Shown here: positions 11,046 to 22,795 of the stretch, piece after piece | Numbering within the stretch: the first letter of the stretch is position 1 | Layout of the letters: every line of letters starts with the position of its first letter | From: Pontederia crassipes | Taxonomy: Eukaryota > Streptophyta > Magnoliopsida > Commelinales > Pontederiaceae | DNA: 64,000 bases | Reading direction: 5' to 3' | NCBI GenBank assembly: GCA_030549335.1 | Contig: CM060196.1 | Location: 68,232,639 to 68,296,638 of the forward strand | Translations under genes and position numbers: made by a program | The notes under the pieces: model-generated | Database searches by the model: none | The model's input: the letters and a program-made list of their open reading frames with translations, nothing else | What the model was told of the DNA's origin: nothing

Positions 11046-14000
11046 TTGTGCCAACTCTCCGGAAAGTCAGAAAGTCATCAATGACATGAAAGTAGGCAAC
11101 TCTCCAAGATTTCTTTAAGCATAAAGTGCCCATAAAAATCCAAAATCCTATTGCAAATCCTAACACCACACTGAAATATAATCATATCTTTTCCACGGCC
11201 TCTTCATGCACTTCCTCGTTGTATGTCTATTATAATCTCCGCAGGTATTGGTCAATGGAGGTCCGCAAAGTCCATCGTTGCCACCATATATTGACGGGTC
11301 ATTAAATGTTTGCAGCTGAGAACCAGATGGTATTCTTCCTGTCAGATTGTTATAGGACAAATTTAAGGAATTCAAGAACGTCAGACTTGTTATGCTTGGA
11401 GGTATTGAGCTCGAAAGATGATTTATGGACAAATCAAGGATCTCCAATTCTTTTAATCTGTCAATTCTCTCTGGCATGGGGCCATTTAGATTATTCCTTG
11501 ATAAGTTCAAAAGCACCAGACCCGAAAGATTTACTATCTCTTTGGGGATCTCTCCTGTGAGACGATTGACAGACAAATCGGTTCCCACAATAGAAGAAAG
11601 TGTGCTTGTAATCAGCATAACATTACGTTTCCAAGCTCTCGAAATACTGTCCTCGTAGCCAAAGCTTGACGAAATGTCATGGTCAGTCTGATTATATGAA
11701 ATCATCTGTTTTAGATTGCCAAGACTTGAGGGTATAACTCCAGAAATATTGTTGTTTGCAAGATCTAATAACTGGACAGAGTCAAGTTTTGATAGCTGCG
11801 GAGGAATGTTACCAGAGAAACTGTTTGATTGCAGCACAAAAATCCTTAATGATGGTAAACTATTTCCGATCCACGTGGGAATATTACCAAAAAATTCATT
11901 ATTCCCTACATCTAAAAATATCATTTTCTTACAATATTTGAGAAACAGGGGAAGTTCTCCTGTGAATTTGTTATTATTGAAGTGCAAGGAGATCAAACTT
12001 GACATAGAGCTCGATGACCATGTTATCGCTCCAGAGAAATTATTGTTTGCTAAGATTATGCGTTCCATATATTGCATGGCGCCTAAGCACTCGGGTAAGC
12101 TTCCAGATAGATAATTATTTGGCATGTCTAAAAGCACTACTCCCATTGACTTGCATAATGACGAAGGGAATGAACCGTTGAAGTTATTGTTCGACAAGAG
12201 TGCAGCTTCCAATTTACCATTTTGTCCAAGATTTTGTGGGATGTTACCATAGAAATTGTTTCCAGACGGCGACAAGAAATTAAGATGAGGATGAACTCCA
12301 AAGACTTCATTTATGTCCTATGGAGTGATTATTTTCTAACCGCACTCGAACAAGCTCTGTACAGTTTTTCAAGCATGCTGGAAGCGCACCAGAGAAGCTG
12401 TTATCATTGGCTGTCAGATGTGTGATGCGGAAACCACTACATAAAGATGAAGGCAAAGAACCTGTGAAGCTATTATTTGATAGGCCAACATTGACTAATC
12501 GTCCATTCTCTCCCAGATTTTGTGGGATTCTACCGTCGAGATGATTTGTAAAAAGTAAGGTTCGTAATCTGGGAAATGCTGCTTGGCACCATATTTCCAA
12601 TACTTCCAATGACATCATATTTCCAATCTCAGCTGGTATTGTCCCACTGAGGTTATTGTAAAAGAGGGCCAAGACAGTGAGATTACTGAGGTCAATGAGT
12701 TGGCAGAGACATCCAACTGTTGCAAGTACACCAAATTCCCAATTTCCGATGGAATTGGACCTGAAAGGCTGTTGTTAAAGAGGAACAAGATGCGAAGTTC
12801 TCTAACCAATCCAATCAGACGATGTGGCTGGGGAGACAAGAGAAGTTTAGTCCTCCGAGCAACCCATCGATCCGAGAACTCAGCAAGTTCAGCTGCACGA
12901 CGTTGCCGGCAGCGTCACAAGTGACGCCGAACCATCTGCATGGGTTGGTGGAGTTGGCGAGGAACCATGATCGGAGGGAGGAAGGTTGTGATGAGAAAAT
13001 TCGAGTACAAGAGTAGACGATCGTAAAGAGAATCGCAAGAAAAAATTAGAGGAGATAAATGATTTACCCAGGTTCACTCTTGAGGTTAGGGCTACATTAT
13101 GTAAAGAAGTTTCACTAAATCTTTTTTATTTTTAGCCGCCACAGATTATATCTTAAAAATAGGCTATAAATATGTCTCTCCCAAACGTGTTCAAAACCCG
13201 AACAAAACAAAGAAACCTTTAATCCGCATTACACAGGCCGGCTAAACAAAACCCAAACCCTCCCTTTTGTCAATACATGAGCAGCACAGGTAATTGAGTA
13301 ATACTCAAATTCTCCTAAGCTCACTTGGGCGAATCCGGTGTGAGAAACAAGGGGTCCTGAAGTATTCACCAACTTCAACATTCTCCCACTTGATGGATAC
13401 TTCACACCAATGAGAGCCTTGCCAGCAACATTCTTCTTCAATCCGATAGTAGTAGAGCACCATTCAAACTTTGCACCTATAACAGCTTTAGTCAGAAAGT
13501 CGAAATTATTCTCTGTTGTATCATCCTTTTCAAGTTGAACCTCTTTCTTTTTCACGTCCTGAAGTATTCACCAACTCCAACATTCTCCCACTTGATGGAT
13601 ACTTCACACCAATGAGAGCCTTGCCCGCAACATTCTTCTTCAATCCGATAGCAGTAGAGCACCATTCAAACTTTGCACCTGTAACAGCTTTAGTCAGAAA
13701 GTCGGAACTATTCTATGTTGTATCAACCTTTTCAAGTTGAACCTCTTTCTTTTTCACATTTTTCTGAATGAAATGATATTGGATGTCAATATACTTTGTG
13801 TGTGAGTGAAAATGCAGGACTCTTAGCTAACTGAATAGAATCTTGAATGTTATATCTCACCTCTATGGCACCTTGCTCAAGTTCGAGCTCCAAGCACAAT
13901 CGATGTAGTCATATGACCTCTTTTTCAGCATGAGTAAGAGTCATATATTTAGCTTCTGTAGAAGAAAGTGCTATCATGATTTGTTTCTTGCTCATCCAAC

Positions 14001-14797
14001 TTAGTGTAGTCCCAAATAATGTAAAAATATATCCGCTAGTGGATCGTCTGCTATCAATGAGCATCTACATGGTCTACAATATCAAGCCTTTTTCTTTTCT
14101 GTACCTTCAAAATACAAAGAAAAATATGAAGTTCCATGAAAGTACTAGAAAACTCTCTTCATAGCATTCTAGTGTTCTCTGCCTATGTTAGACATATACC
14201 AACTCAAGACTCTCACTGCTTGGGTATATCGGGACGCGTGCACACCATGACATACATCAAGCTGCCCATTGCACTTGCATATGGCATTCGGTCCATCTCT
14301 TCGATTTTTTCATCCGTCTTTGGGTATTGCTCTGCAGAAAATTTGGTTCCTAGAGACATAGGAGTACCAACTGACTTGCAGTCCAACATGTTAAATTTTT
14401 TCAATATTTCTTTTATGTACTTCTCATGTCCTAGTCATAACTTTCGCTTCTAACGATCCCTTCTAATTTGCATATCCAAAATAAAATTCGTCGGCCCTAA
14501 GTTTTTCATCTCAAACTCACCAACGAGCGGGACCACTATCGAGGGGCGGTGCCCTCCGAATCTCCTTTTTGTCAGTACACCAATAACATAGGTAATTGAG
14601 TAATACTAAAATTCTTCTAAGTTCACATGGACGAACCGATGTCAGTAACAAAGGATCTTGAAGTATTCCCCAACTCCAACAGGCTGAACCAAGCTGGACT
14701 TCCAGTTGAGCAGAGCTTGGGCCTCCGTCTCAGAGCCAATGCTTGCGGAGGAGATGGAAGTCAGCAAGAAGAGGAGTTGGAGCAGACGAGGTCGCAT
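11046..14797 (-). pseudogene. Chimeric LRR receptor-like protein, pseudogene 1
   Basis: The N-terminal exon reads MRPRLLQLLFLL (signal peptide), [17 protein letters not shown], then after a 1.7 kb Copia insertion SSLRSWFLANSTNPC and a GVTCDAAG LRRNT cap, as in the MIK2-like neighbours. Most N-terminal LRRs are deleted and the frame is shifted near 12830. LRRs resume (GPIPSEIGNLVYLQQLDVS) with a further break near 12310. From about 12200 the repeats change to an EIX-type RLP series (LSNNNFNGS, GTDLSVNRLTGEIPKE, SGRIPSGSQ-like, GLCGPPLTNTCGD). The tail is frameshifted before the membrane segment, whose homologous DNA persists to 11046. No kinase is present. Paralogue of 52601-54919. Confidence 0.85.
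12989..14681 (-). mobile_element. Decayed Copia element C in the RLP signal-peptide exon
   Basis: Left LTR 12989-13380 (minus strand TGTTGAAGTTGG ... TTTTCTCATCA), PPT (TTCTCCCACTTGATGG), decayed RNase H/RT, and a partial right LTR about 14519-14681 (ends ...CAACTCCAACA). Flanks GGTTG (12984-12988) and GGCTG (14682-14686) are a 5-bp target duplication with one mismatch, falling between codons for QP and SS of the receptor. About 203 bp across LTR/PPT/RNase H are tandemly duplicated (13352-13555 and 13556-13758). Gag and integrase are missing. Same family as elements A and B but more degraded. Confidence 0.85.
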
Positions 14798-15004
14798 TTG
14801 GAATGGTGAGAAGCAAAGGACGTTGCTGCCGTTGCTGCTGCTGCAGAAGAAGTGCAGTGGCTTGGGCCTCCGTCTCAGAGCCAATGCTTGCGGAGGAGAT
14901 GGAAGTCAGCAAGAAGAGGAGTTGGAGCAGACGAGGTCGCATTTGGAATGGTGAGAAGCAAAGGACGTTGCTGCCGTTGCTGCTGCTGCAGAAGAAGTGC
15001 AGTG
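14715..15004. repeat. Exact 145-bp tandem duplication of the receptor start
   Basis: Units 14715-14859 and 14860-15004 appear identical base for base. Each contains, on the minus strand, the receptor ATG (14797 and 14942), the whole signal peptide and the first residues of the mature N terminus (SIGSETEAQ). Only the proximal copy is in frame with ALLNWKS; the distal copy runs into another frame (ATALLLQ). The identity suggests a recent event. Any transcript could carry two start codons. Confidence 0.9.
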
Positions 15005-15515
15005 GCAGCATGACCTTATTCTCATGCTCATATGAAACGCATGTTTTTTTGTCTCTGCTTATCCACAAATTTATTAGATAAATTTTTAGATCAAGTTTCG
15101 TATATAATATTTTTATTTGGTGGTATGCAAGCATATTTAATAAACAAGAAAACTAGAGCCATTTGGGCCATTTGGCATTTGCTTAAGGAAGAAAGAAGAA
15201 AAAAATAGGGTACGAATATTTCGTTTTCCGGACAGGAATGACCAATGTTTTATAGTCTTAATTCATAAATGGAGATGATACGACCAACACGCTTGCTGTT
15301 GAATGGGACTAACGTTTTCTTCTGTTAGTGTTAAAAATATTCTATATACTAACAATAATATTGAGTCCAAACTCGCATGAACAAGCGTAAAGGGATACAT
15401 ATAAAGAGTGACGGAGTGTTGAATTTTATTTCCAAAGGAACAAGAAATCAATTTATATTAGTTATGATTACTAATGCTAATTCGGCAATTGGCACCACTA
15501 TTGCAATGACAAGTT
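15005..15515. other. Spacer resembling the 3' flanks of MIK2-like genes
   Basis: No gene. The GCATGAACAAGCGTAAAGGG block near 15377 recurs at about 25929 (3' of the intact kinase). TTCATAAATGGAGATGAT near 15264 recurs at about 34423 (3' of the second kinase). This is therefore the 3' flank of a third MIK2-like copy, of which only 15516-15855 remains. Confidence 0.6.
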
Positions 15516-15855
15516 TCATGAGATCTTAATCAGAATCACTGCTAGAAGCACTTGGGTCACAGACTCACAAGAAGCTAAACCTTTGACATCTCCACACAGC
15601 CCTGTGTTCCCATGATAATTAGAAGAATTTGGGAAATGTTTACCGTTTGGGACTGGACGTGTGAGATTGTTGTACGAGAAGTCTACATATTCCAAGCTGT
15701 ATTTGAGATACTGAAGGGAGGCCCACAAAGTCCATCGTTGCCACCATATATTGATGGGTCATTAAATGTCTGCAATTGAGAACCAGATGGTATTCTTCCT
15801 GACAGATTATTATAAGACAAATTCAAGGATTTCAAGAATGTTAAATTAATCTTTG
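15516..15855 (-). pseudogene. LRR receptor fragment joining EIX-type and MIK2-type ends
   Basis: In coding order the sequence first reads an EIX-type RLP end (LTFLKSLNLSYNNLSG, IPSGSQLQTFNDPSIYG, GLCGPPF). After a frame change it reads the MIK2-type end of LRRs ([34 protein letters not shown]) and stops near the transmembrane region. Two receptor types are thus fused in the order opposite to the chimeric RLPs. There is no start, membrane segment or kinase. The upstream part has been replaced by the L1 element. Confidence 0.75.
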
Positions 15856-15887
15856 TGGTGATTTCTGACAAACCGGAGAAAAAAAAA

Positions 15888-17500
15888 TGCCCCGACTCCC
15901 TGTCTCGTCCTCCACCCCTTCCTCCCCCCAATCCTCTTCTTCCATCCTTGAATCCCCCTCCCCAATCTTCTAGGGCCAGCTACCTCGCTGCGCTAACTGC
16001 CAAACTGAATGGCTTTACCAATAATTTCTTTTCTCGTGTGTCAAAAGCTCACTTGAAGAGGCTGCAAGACTCCATCGAGGATGAAGTGATCATCCCACCG
16101 AGAAAGTGTCGGCGCGTTCTGCGACTCTTGAATCATCCCTGCTAGGACGTCTCATAAACATCTCGATTTCAATGGATCAGTTGCACGAAGACCTACAACA
16201 ACTATAGTAATTAAAGGCCTCTCTAAAACTCACTGAACTTGCGAATTCCTTCTTCTTGTTTCATTTTGCAGATCTGGAAGATTGAGAGTGTGTACTAACG
16301 GGGGGGACATGGATCCTCAACGACAACATCTTGCACGTCTCCCTCCCCAAACCTTTATTCTGACCGCTGGATGAGCATCTCATGATGACGCTGATCTGGA
16401 TCAAACTCCCAAGTCTCTTTTTTGAGCTATCTAATAGATCGTCTATCCTTCGTATTGCAGGAAAGTTCGGTACTCCATTGAAGATTGACGACATCACCAT
16501 TCAGGGTGATAGAGTCAAATGTGCTAGGGTCTGCGTGGAGATGAATTTGGCTAATCCTATAAAGCAAGGCATCTGCACTCATTTGCCAGACGGATCAAGA
16601 CATTTCCAGCAGGTTCTCTACGATAACACTCCCCTCTTTTGTTTCTCCTATGGGCAGGTCGGGCACGTGATGTCCAGTTGCTCGGAGAGGAAGCTGGACG
16701 CCAACGATGGAGCTCCTCCCTCGTCGGAACCCCCTCTTTTCGGCAACTAGATGAGATCTCTCCCTCCTCGTCGGCGACATACAGAGCCCCCTCCATTGCA
16801 CTCAGAACCTGGGGCCCTCGACCGAAACGGCGTGGTTCGGCCCTCGACCGAAATGGTGTGGTTCGGCCCTCGACCGAAACGGCGTGGTTCACTCGGCTGA
16901 ACTGGTCGTGAGACACTCGGGGGACTAGTAGGAAACCCTAAATCCTGATCGTCCATTTGGTGCTCAGGCAGCATCGGGGCTATCCGCTGACTCTGATGTG
17001 TCCGTATTACATGCACGTGACTTCCCTTCCCTATCACATGTTCACCCCCCACGTGGCTCCACCTCACAGGTGCAAGGGCTCCTTCTTGAGACTTCTCTAC
17101 AAGGCATCCCCATCCCCATCCCCCTCCACACCTCGCCTCCTCATCTCTCTCTTTGTAGTGAAAACTCTAGCAAGGTGCAAACGCATGCTGCTATGGTGGA
17201 GCAAGTTTCTGGCAGGATCCTGGAGCCGACAGTCATCGTGTCTTTGTCGAAAGCTTTCGAAGAGGAGCAAAATGATCTAGATTTGGCACCCTACACTATA
17301 GTTGAGAGCAAAAGAACTAGAAAGACAAAACAACGCTTCTCTCCTCCTCCTCCATCCTAGAAGCAGAAGAAAAACACCAAATGCCAAAGTCAAGTAAGGC
17401 AACTTAAACCAACATCCTACACTAATGACAGTGCCTATTCCTTGCAAAATCTGGACGCTCAAGAGCCGAGGCCCTCGGCCATCGCACAACCACTTTTATG
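15888..17500 (+). pseudogene. L1 ORF1 (DUF4283-like, zinc knuckle)
   Basis: A proline/serine-rich N-terminal stretch (15888-16140) is followed in another frame at 16382-16750 by WIKLPSLFFE, GKFGTPLKIDD, KCARVCVEMNLA and a zinc knuckle FCFSYGQVGHVMSSC. This matches ORF1 proteins of plant L1 elements, which bind element RNA. The second cysteine of the CX2CX4HX4C knuckle is tyrosine here. Several stops and frame changes break the reading frame. The region 16750-17480 has no clear domain, but its length fits the ORF1 C-terminal part. Confidence 0.75.
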
Positions 17501-17663
17501 AAGATACTACAATGGAATTGCTAATGAGCCGCTTGAGGAAAAGTCTGCGATCACCTCAGAGATTTAATCAGGATAACACAACCGGATATTTTGGTACTCC
17601 TAGAAACTCACACTACCTTGGAAAAATCTAAAACTATTATTCATAGGTTAGGAAAGGATTGGC

Positions 17664-19373
17664 TGTTGGAGCAAAGTTGTTAATACATATATAATTATAT
17701 TTTGATGATACAAATATCAAAAGATTAAGAGTTATATTTAAAATGTCAAAAAAGTTTAAATAGAAATGAGTGACTTCATGCACTAAACTTTCAATTAATA
17801 TTTGTCTATGTTTGCATGAGATTTATATTAAGAGGTGAATATAAAAGTTATAGATAACTTTCTTATCTTTTTAGAAAATTAAGAATCACATCATTGGGAC
17901 AATCACATAAAACATTATGTTTAAATGAAGCTTGAAAAGTTGAAATTGCATTTGATATTTTTATGTACTAAACTTGTACTTAATATTTGAGTATTCCATC
18001 ATGAGTTTTGGATAAAAAGATTAATATAAAAGTTATATATAATCCTCTTATATTTTCATAGAATTAAGAATCACCTCATTTGGACAATCGTATCAAAAGT
18101 TATGCCAAAAATAGTGAAGATCGACAAGTTCTATTCGAAGTTGATAATTTTATACGCTGAACTTTCATTAAATATTTGATTACTTTATCAACTGATTTGG
18201 GATAATATGTGAGCATGAAAATTGTAAATAAAAGTGTTAGCTTTTCATAGAATCAAATATCATCTTATTTGGATACTGGTATGAAAAGTTATGTATAAAA
18301 GAGTAAATATATAAAATATTTCATTTGAAATGGACAACTTTATGCACTGAACTTTGATTGAATATTTGACTATGATCTCATTGAATTTTGAATAATGATA
18401 ATACAAAATTGTAGAACATTTTGTTGTCTTTCCATAGAATTAAATATCATCTCATTTGGATAACTGTGCAAAAAGTTATGTATAAAAGAGTGCAGGTCTA
18501 TCAGGCTATCAATGATAAAACGGTCGACCGAAGGTGTTGTCGGAACGATCGCTAATCACAGAGACCAAAGACATTTCTAAAACGGACGACCGAAACATTA
18601 ACGGTCGACCGTTATGGGAGCAAAAGCAACAACGATGGCTAGAATCCTTCTACGAACTACCATCAACGGATAACTGCGCAGAAAAGACAAGCACAGCGGC
18701 TAGTTACTATTCATAATGGTCGATCGTTATCTAAAACGGTCGACCGTTATAGAGCTGACAGCACAATCTTTTTGAATTACTTTACAACGGCCAAATTTTC
18801 AAAAGAAGCCTATAAAAGGGATCCAAAAGATTGAAGGAAGAGTAACTAAGCAAGGCAAATCATTCTAGAGATCCCTTCAAACCCAAAGCATTTTTCTTGA
18901 GCCAAAGTTGCAAATCATATCTTCCATCTTCTAGTTTCTTAGTGAGAACATTATTTGTAAGAAGAGAACATTGGAGAAAATTCTTGTTTAGATAGTTTTT
19001 TAGAGGTCCTTATAAGAAGAGGTGTGCCTTACCTCTTGAGCAAAGAAGAAGGCATTATGGTATAAAAATGCTTATTCTCTCCCTAGAAGAAAAGAGAAAG
19101 CTAGTGAATCTCTGGCGGTCTCGAGGTCGAGAAGTCGGAGCGGGGACGTACGCCAAGGTGTGACTAAACCTCGTCAACAAACCACCGTGCATCTCGAGTT
19201 TATCTTTCTCTCTCCTTCCTACTTTATTATGCATGTGATTTGATTGCTATTGTGTTGGTTTAAATATTAACGAATCGATTTTAAGCTTTCGCGACGATTT
19301 TCATAAAATCGGTATTTTTGATTAAACACCAATTCACCCCCCCCCCCCCCTCTTGGTGCCTTGTGATCCTACA
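17664..19373 (+). repeat. SIRE/Maximus-type Copia solo LTR
   Basis: 1710 bp from TGTTGGAGCAAAG to ...TTGTGATCCTACA, with a perfect 5-bp target duplication TTGGC at 17659-17663 and 19374-19378. The ATTTTGATGATAC near the start and the ACCAATTCACCCCCC(C)n TCTTGGTGCC end are typical of SIRE/Maximus LTRs. No internal region remains, so it is a solo LTR. It splits the L1 endonuclease after GKDWL. It contains palindromic CGGTCGACCG words (18521, 18602, 18736) and a run of about 16 C near 19336. Confidence 0.9.
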
Positions 19374-20164
19374 TTGGCAGGGTATCTTATGCCCTGACAC
19401 TGGTGTTATGGGGTATCATTCTTGCATTGCCGGGTAATGATATCCAGGTAACATCGCTCTAGACTCCTGTCAAGCTTTGCATGCTATTGTCACTCTTGAG
19501 GGCTTCTCATTTTGTCTATCGTGTATTTATGCCAGCATATCCCCTATTACAAGAAATTCTCTCTGGCATGACCTAATGAGATTTAACATGGATGACCTAC
19601 CATGGGCCATCGTTGGGGACATGAATTATATTCTCAACCTTGAGGATAAAAGAGGACTTGCTTTTAAATTGACCAACTCTATTAAGACATTTAGAAAACT
19701 AATATATAGAGAAGGGCCGTTTGATCTACCAATGGTTGGAATGCAATTTACTTGGTGTAATAATAGGATAGGGGGTGCACGAATTCTTCGTCGTATTGAT
19801 CGACTACTTGTTAATCAAACATGGCTACTCCATTACCCTAACCTGAAGTTACAAACTCTATCTAGAGGAGTCTCTGATCATGCTCCTTTATTATTATCTA
19901 CCCAATGCCTTAAAAGGAAGTCTAGGACTTTTAAATATGAACACTTTTGATTTGAGTAGCCTCAGACAAAGAATATTGTCCATAGAGCTTGGGAGCAACG
20001 TCACAACTCTAACCTTTATACAACTATCCCTAAAGCTTTACAAAAGATTAAACATAAAACTCTTCACTAGAACAAACATGACTTGGGTAGTCTTGAAATT
20101 AAGGCAGAAATAACACAACAAAACATTACACAACTTGAACTAAAAGATGCCAATAGTGGGTTAA

Positions 20165-21851
20165 TGATGCATGCAAAATCCAACATATATTTGGTATTGC
20201 TTTTAATCTCATTTCAAATTATTTTCTAATAGCATGCATCATTTTATGGGCTTATTTATATTAATTTTACAAAAATGAAAATCTACCCAAATATTGTATT
20301 TTATTATCTAAGAGTGAGGAAATTGAATTACGAAGCCAATAGAGAAACCCGCGCTTAAATCAGAATTAAAACGGAGTCAGAAAGTGGAAAACAGTGAAGT
20401 AAGGATGAAATGCTACTTTAATGGGTTGTCATGGAAATTTAACGGGCCCTGAAACTTTTCAATCAGCCCGAGTCACGGCCGTGATCAGGCCTTCACGGGC
20501 CTTTAAATCCATATTTTCAACACTGTAAGGGCCGTGAAAACTCTCTCACAGGCCGTGTAAATCCATTTTCAATCCGATTCGAACTCTGTTTAGGCCGTTA
20601 AATCACCATAACATGCCGTGAAGAATTTTCGAGTTTTAGACAAATTTTTGGAAGATTTTCAATTGCACAGGAATTTTTACTCATACTATATGATCCCAAC
20701 ATGATTTGGAAATATAATATGATCCAAATTTTGGAGTTTGACAAAGTCAAAATTTCAAAATCAATTCAGATCCGAATTTTTCTTATTTTACATGAAAAAA
20801 GTTTTTATTTCTTCTCCGATCATATGGAAACTCAAACCTCTATAAATAGAGGCCTTCTAAATCTAGAAGAGAACATGCAAAGGAATGCTAGGGCCTGCAA
20901 CCAAAGTTTTAAAGTCAAGAACGTGAAAAAATTCAAAAGGCTCACCGAAAAGATTTCTGCACGATTGACTCTAGAAGAAGACCGAGCAGTAGTTCATCGA
21001 CGTTCCTAGAGTATTCTCTGTTCTATTTTATGTTGAGATGATCTCATACTTACTTGATACATCTTTTTATCTTTAGTAATTTGGATCCTTAGTTTTATTT
21101 TCTGTTTGAAACACTTGTGTAATAGTTTTAATCGATAAAGTAAACTGTTACACCTTATTTTATAATCGATTAAAGTTTAGTTTTCTTTCGAATATGCATG
21201 ATATTATTAATGATTTTCTAGAGATTAATTGTCTTCTTTAATTAGCTATTATCCTTATAAGAGTAGTTACTTTTGATTGCATGATTTCTATAAAATTGAT
21301 TTTTGATTTTTAAGTCCAAGTATTGCATATTACAACTAATAAGATCCTTGAAGGAATATTAGTTGTGCGGTCTATTAATCATTACCATATTATGAGTTGG
21401 GTGTTAATAGTTTAGAGATTACATTTTAATGCATCTTAATCTTGGATTTGATTAGATTATGATTCATGATGGAATAGTCTTAATCTAATTTGAATTAAGA
21501 TAGGTTGATTGATCGTAGGAGAAAATCAATAATTCGAGTAGACTCTAATCCGTCGTCAGAAATTAATTTATAATATTTGGTTAATTCAGTTTGTCTATCA
21601 TTTATTTATCATCCTAAACCCTATGCATCAGTAGATTAAATTAGATTAATTTAGTTTTAGTCTTTACTTTCTGTAATTTTATTTTTTGCAACTTCTTTTT
21701 ACACAAACTTTATGTCATCTCTTATTAGCCTCTAAGATTCGTTTAGTTAAGTAAGTTAATTCCTCGTGGGTTCGATGCTCTACTCTTAGACTTTATTACT
21801 TGTACGACTAGTACACTTGGTAGCATTTAATTATTATCAATTCTCGCATCA
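20165..21851 (+). repeat. Solo LTR, probably Ty3/Gypsy type
   Basis: 1687 bp from TGATGCATGC to ...TTCTCGCATCA, giving TGATGC/GCATCA inverted ends. A perfect 5-bp target duplication GTTAA lies at 20160-20164 and 21852-21856, inside L1 ORF2. The 5' half has several CACGGCCGTGA-like words (20470-20640). No pol sequence is present, so assignment to Ty3/Gypsy rests on length and general character. Related LTRs lie at 5200-6804 and 45090-46700 (antisense) and 22950-25026. Confidence 0.85.
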
Positions 21852-22700
21852 GTTAACTCAAGGAGAGTCTTTAAAGCTTAGGTCTCTATATAATCAGCAT
21901 GTTGCATACTTAAGGTAAATCACTTTAAAATGGTATAATAAATCCAGAGTAACATGGCTAAAATATGGAGATAAAAATTCTAAATTTTTTCACCTAACCA
22001 CAGTGGTTAGGCAAAAGAAAAACCTTATTAATTCTATTGAAAACAATCAGAGTACTCCCTTCACTACTGAAGGGGATATTATGAGAATATACCAGATTAT
22101 GGTATGATGACCTACAACCTCCCCAAAACAGTATCAATTCGTCAAACCTTCCTAGATTAGACGACTCTTGGCAAGATAACTTATCTACTCCTATTACTGA
22201 TGTCGAAATCAAGGACATCCTTTGGGCTATGCCTACTGGAAAGCCTATGAACCTGACGGTTTTACTGCTAAGTTTCTATAAGAATTACTAGAATATCATT
22301 GGGCCTGATATAATAAAGCACATTCAATCTATTTTTCATGACTCACACATACTTACAGACTCAGCACATACCTCTTTTTCTATGTAATGTTCTATACAGA
22401 CTTATTGCTAAAATTCTAGTTAACAGATTGAAAGCTACACTCCCATCCTTTATTCACTCTACCCAAGCTGCCTATGTGACTAAAAAATCCATCCAAAATA
22501 ATATCCTGATTGCCCAAAAGCGTGTACACAATATGAGAAGAGGTAGAAGAAAACACATGCTCATTAAGATTGACCTTGAGAAGGCTTTTGATAGAATTTT
22601 GTATGACTCTTTCCTAGAGACTCCATATAGGATGAATTTGCCACCAAGGCTTAGGGAGTGGATCAAAATGTGCATCACTTCCCCAACTTTCTCTTGCTCC

Positions 22701-22795
22701 ATAAATGATCACATGTTCCATAAATGGTCACATGTTCTATAAATGGTCACATGTTCCATAAATGGTCACATGTTCTATAAATGGTCACATGTTCC
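22701..22795. repeat. 19-bp minisatellite, five copies
   Basis: Five head-to-tail copies of ATAAATGGTCACATGTTCC with only A/G and C/T variants, inside the L1 reverse transcriptase region between the SFTCS-like segment and RIRQGDSLSP. Since 19 is not a multiple of three, each added copy shifts the frame. Confidence 0.95.

Noticed and set aside
11306..12114. Plus-strand open frames over the RLP pseudogene
   Set aside because: Antisense shadows of LRR codons; the minus strand has the motifs.
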